NCBI GenBank assembly: GCA_903904805.1
Contig: CAIVDX010000298.1
Coordinates: forward strand, 1-15,871
DNA length: 15,871 nt
Origin: an uncultured Rhodospirillales bacterium
GTDB taxonomy: Bacteria > Pseudomonadota > Alphaproteobacteria > Acetobacterales > Acetobacteraceae
Reading direction: 5' to 3'
Below the pieces are notes generated by a model that saw only the letters and a list, made by a program, of their open reading frames with translations, did no database searches and was not told where the DNA came from. Both the position numbers and the translations under genes were made by a program. This document shows positions 15,170-15,871 of the stretch, in pieces. Numbering within the stretch: the stretch's first letter is position 1; the number at the start of each line of letters is the position of its first letter.

Positions 15170-15871
15170 TGACCGACATCCGACGCACGCTCGACCTCGC
15201 CGCCCAACTCGCCCACACGCGCGTGCTCGACACCCTGCCCTCAAAAGTGGCTCCCACGCACACCGCCCTTTTGATCATCGACATGCAGAATGATTTCTGT
15301 GCCGAGGATGGAATGGTGGCCAAGGCCGGCCGCGACGTCTCCCCCGCCCAGGCCATCGCCGGCAATATCGCCTCCCTGATCGAGGCGGCGCGTGCCGCCG
15401 GCACGCTGGTGATCTTCGTGCGCAATGTCTATTCCAGCACCACCAACGCCTATCTCTCCGATGTCTGGCTGGAACAGGCCGCCCGCAAACAAGGCGGCGG
15501 CTACACCGAAATTCCGGTCTGCGTCGCCGGTTCGTGGGGCGGCGATTTCTGGGGCAACCTCCGCCCCGCGGCCAACGACCCGGTAGTCACCAAGCACCGC
15601 TACAGCGCCTTCCTGAACACCGACCTCGACACAATCCTGCGCGCCAACGCGATCCGTACGCTGGTGCTCACCGGCGTCACCACCGATGTCTGCGTCGGCA
15701 CCACCGCCCGCGAAGCGTTCATGCGCGATTATTACGTGGTCGTCGTCGAGGATGCCACCGCCGCCTATGGCGCGGACGACCACCATGCCACCCTGCGCAA
15801 CATCGATCGCTTCTTCGGTGAGGTCAAACCCACCGCAGAAATCACCAATCTCTGGTCCATGCCTCAGCCGA
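15169..15871 (+). CDS. Isochorismatase-family cysteine hydrolase, RutB-like (cut by window end)
   Basis: The first 234 codons are visible; the frame is still open at 15871. The catalytic triad of the family is complete: Asp38 in IIDMQNDFC, Lys142 in VTKHRYSAF, and Cys175 in TGVTTDVCVGTTAREAF with the cis-peptide turn before it. The stretch RYSAFLNTDLDTILRANAI and the VVVVEDATAAYG...LRNIDRFFGEV tail resemble RutB, which hydrolyses ureidoacrylate, and maleamate or carbamoyl amidohydrolases also belong here. About 30 residues precede the core strand. The ATG overlaps the previous TAA by one base (TAATG), so translation is coupled to the NMT1-like gene. It probably hydrolyses an amide or carbamate formed after ring oxidation; the substrate is an inference. 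Confidence 0.9.
   Translation, partial: MTDIRRTLDLAAQLAHTRVLDTLPSKVAPTHTALLIIDMQNDFCAEDGMVAKAGRDVSPAQAIAGNIASLIEAARAAGTLVIFVRNVYSSTTNAYLSDVWLEQAARKQGGGYTEIPVCVAGSWGGDFWGNLRPAANDPVVTKHRYSAFLNTDLDTILRANAIRTLVLTGVTTDVCVGTTAREAFMRDYYVVVVEDATAAYGADDHHATLRNIDRFFGEVKPTAEITNLWSMPQP

Noticed and set aside
1..15871. CRISPR array, tRNA, rRNA, insertion sequence or prophage
   Set aside because: No repeat-spacer pattern, no clover-leaf or rRNA-like stretch, no transposase or integrase frame and no terminal inverted repeats were seen.

Overview
The window is GC-rich, gene-dense DNA whose codons mostly end in C or G. It looks like an alphaproteobacterium, perhaps Acetobacteraceae or another Rhodospirillales member; that placement is an inference from codon use and gene families, and no marker gene is present. 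There are twelve protein genes, two of them cut by the window ends, and no gap over 300 bases. I saw no rRNA, tRNA, CRISPR array, transposase or phage gene.

Layout. (a) 1-1870, plus strand: the end of a small DUF6134-like protein, a Blc-type lipocalin lipoprotein, and an Old Yellow Enzyme of the YqjM type. (b) 1948-5282, plus strand: a stand-alone thiamine-diphosphate enzyme resembling the pyruvate dehydrogenase E1 subunit but lacking its N-terminal E2-binding part, then a beta-keto acid cleavage enzyme (DUF849/BKACE). (c) 5279-10321, minus strand: a complete oligopeptide/nickel-type ABC importer in the order binding protein, permease, permease, fused double ATPase, with coupled or nearly touching genes. 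Its last stop codon overlaps the stop codon of the BKACE gene. (d) 10469-15871, plus strand: an amidase, a secreted NMT1/THI5-like binding protein, an MHPCO-like FAD monooxygenase, a second NMT1-like protein without a signal peptide, and a RutB-like cysteine hydrolase that runs off the window.

The strongest new signal is regulatory. The 147-base gap between the importer operon and the amidase holds two back-to-back sequences with exact sigma-54 (RpoN) -24/-12 spacing, one facing each operon. A third lies just after the amidase, in front of the first NMT1-like gene. All three read TGGC-N7-TTGC. This suggests that the importer and the amidase/monooxygenase operon are activated together by an RpoN-dependent activator, as is usual for nitrogen scavenging.

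Working model (inference): region (d), perhaps with the importer, takes up an amide- or N-heterocycle-containing nutrient. The monooxygenase would oxidise or open the ring, the amidase and RutB-like hydrolase would release nitrogen from amide or carbamate intermediates, and the signal-less NMT1-fold protein may be an enzyme rather than a transporter part. Region (b) may handle 2-oxo and 3-oxo acids, but a link to region (d) is not shown by the sequence.
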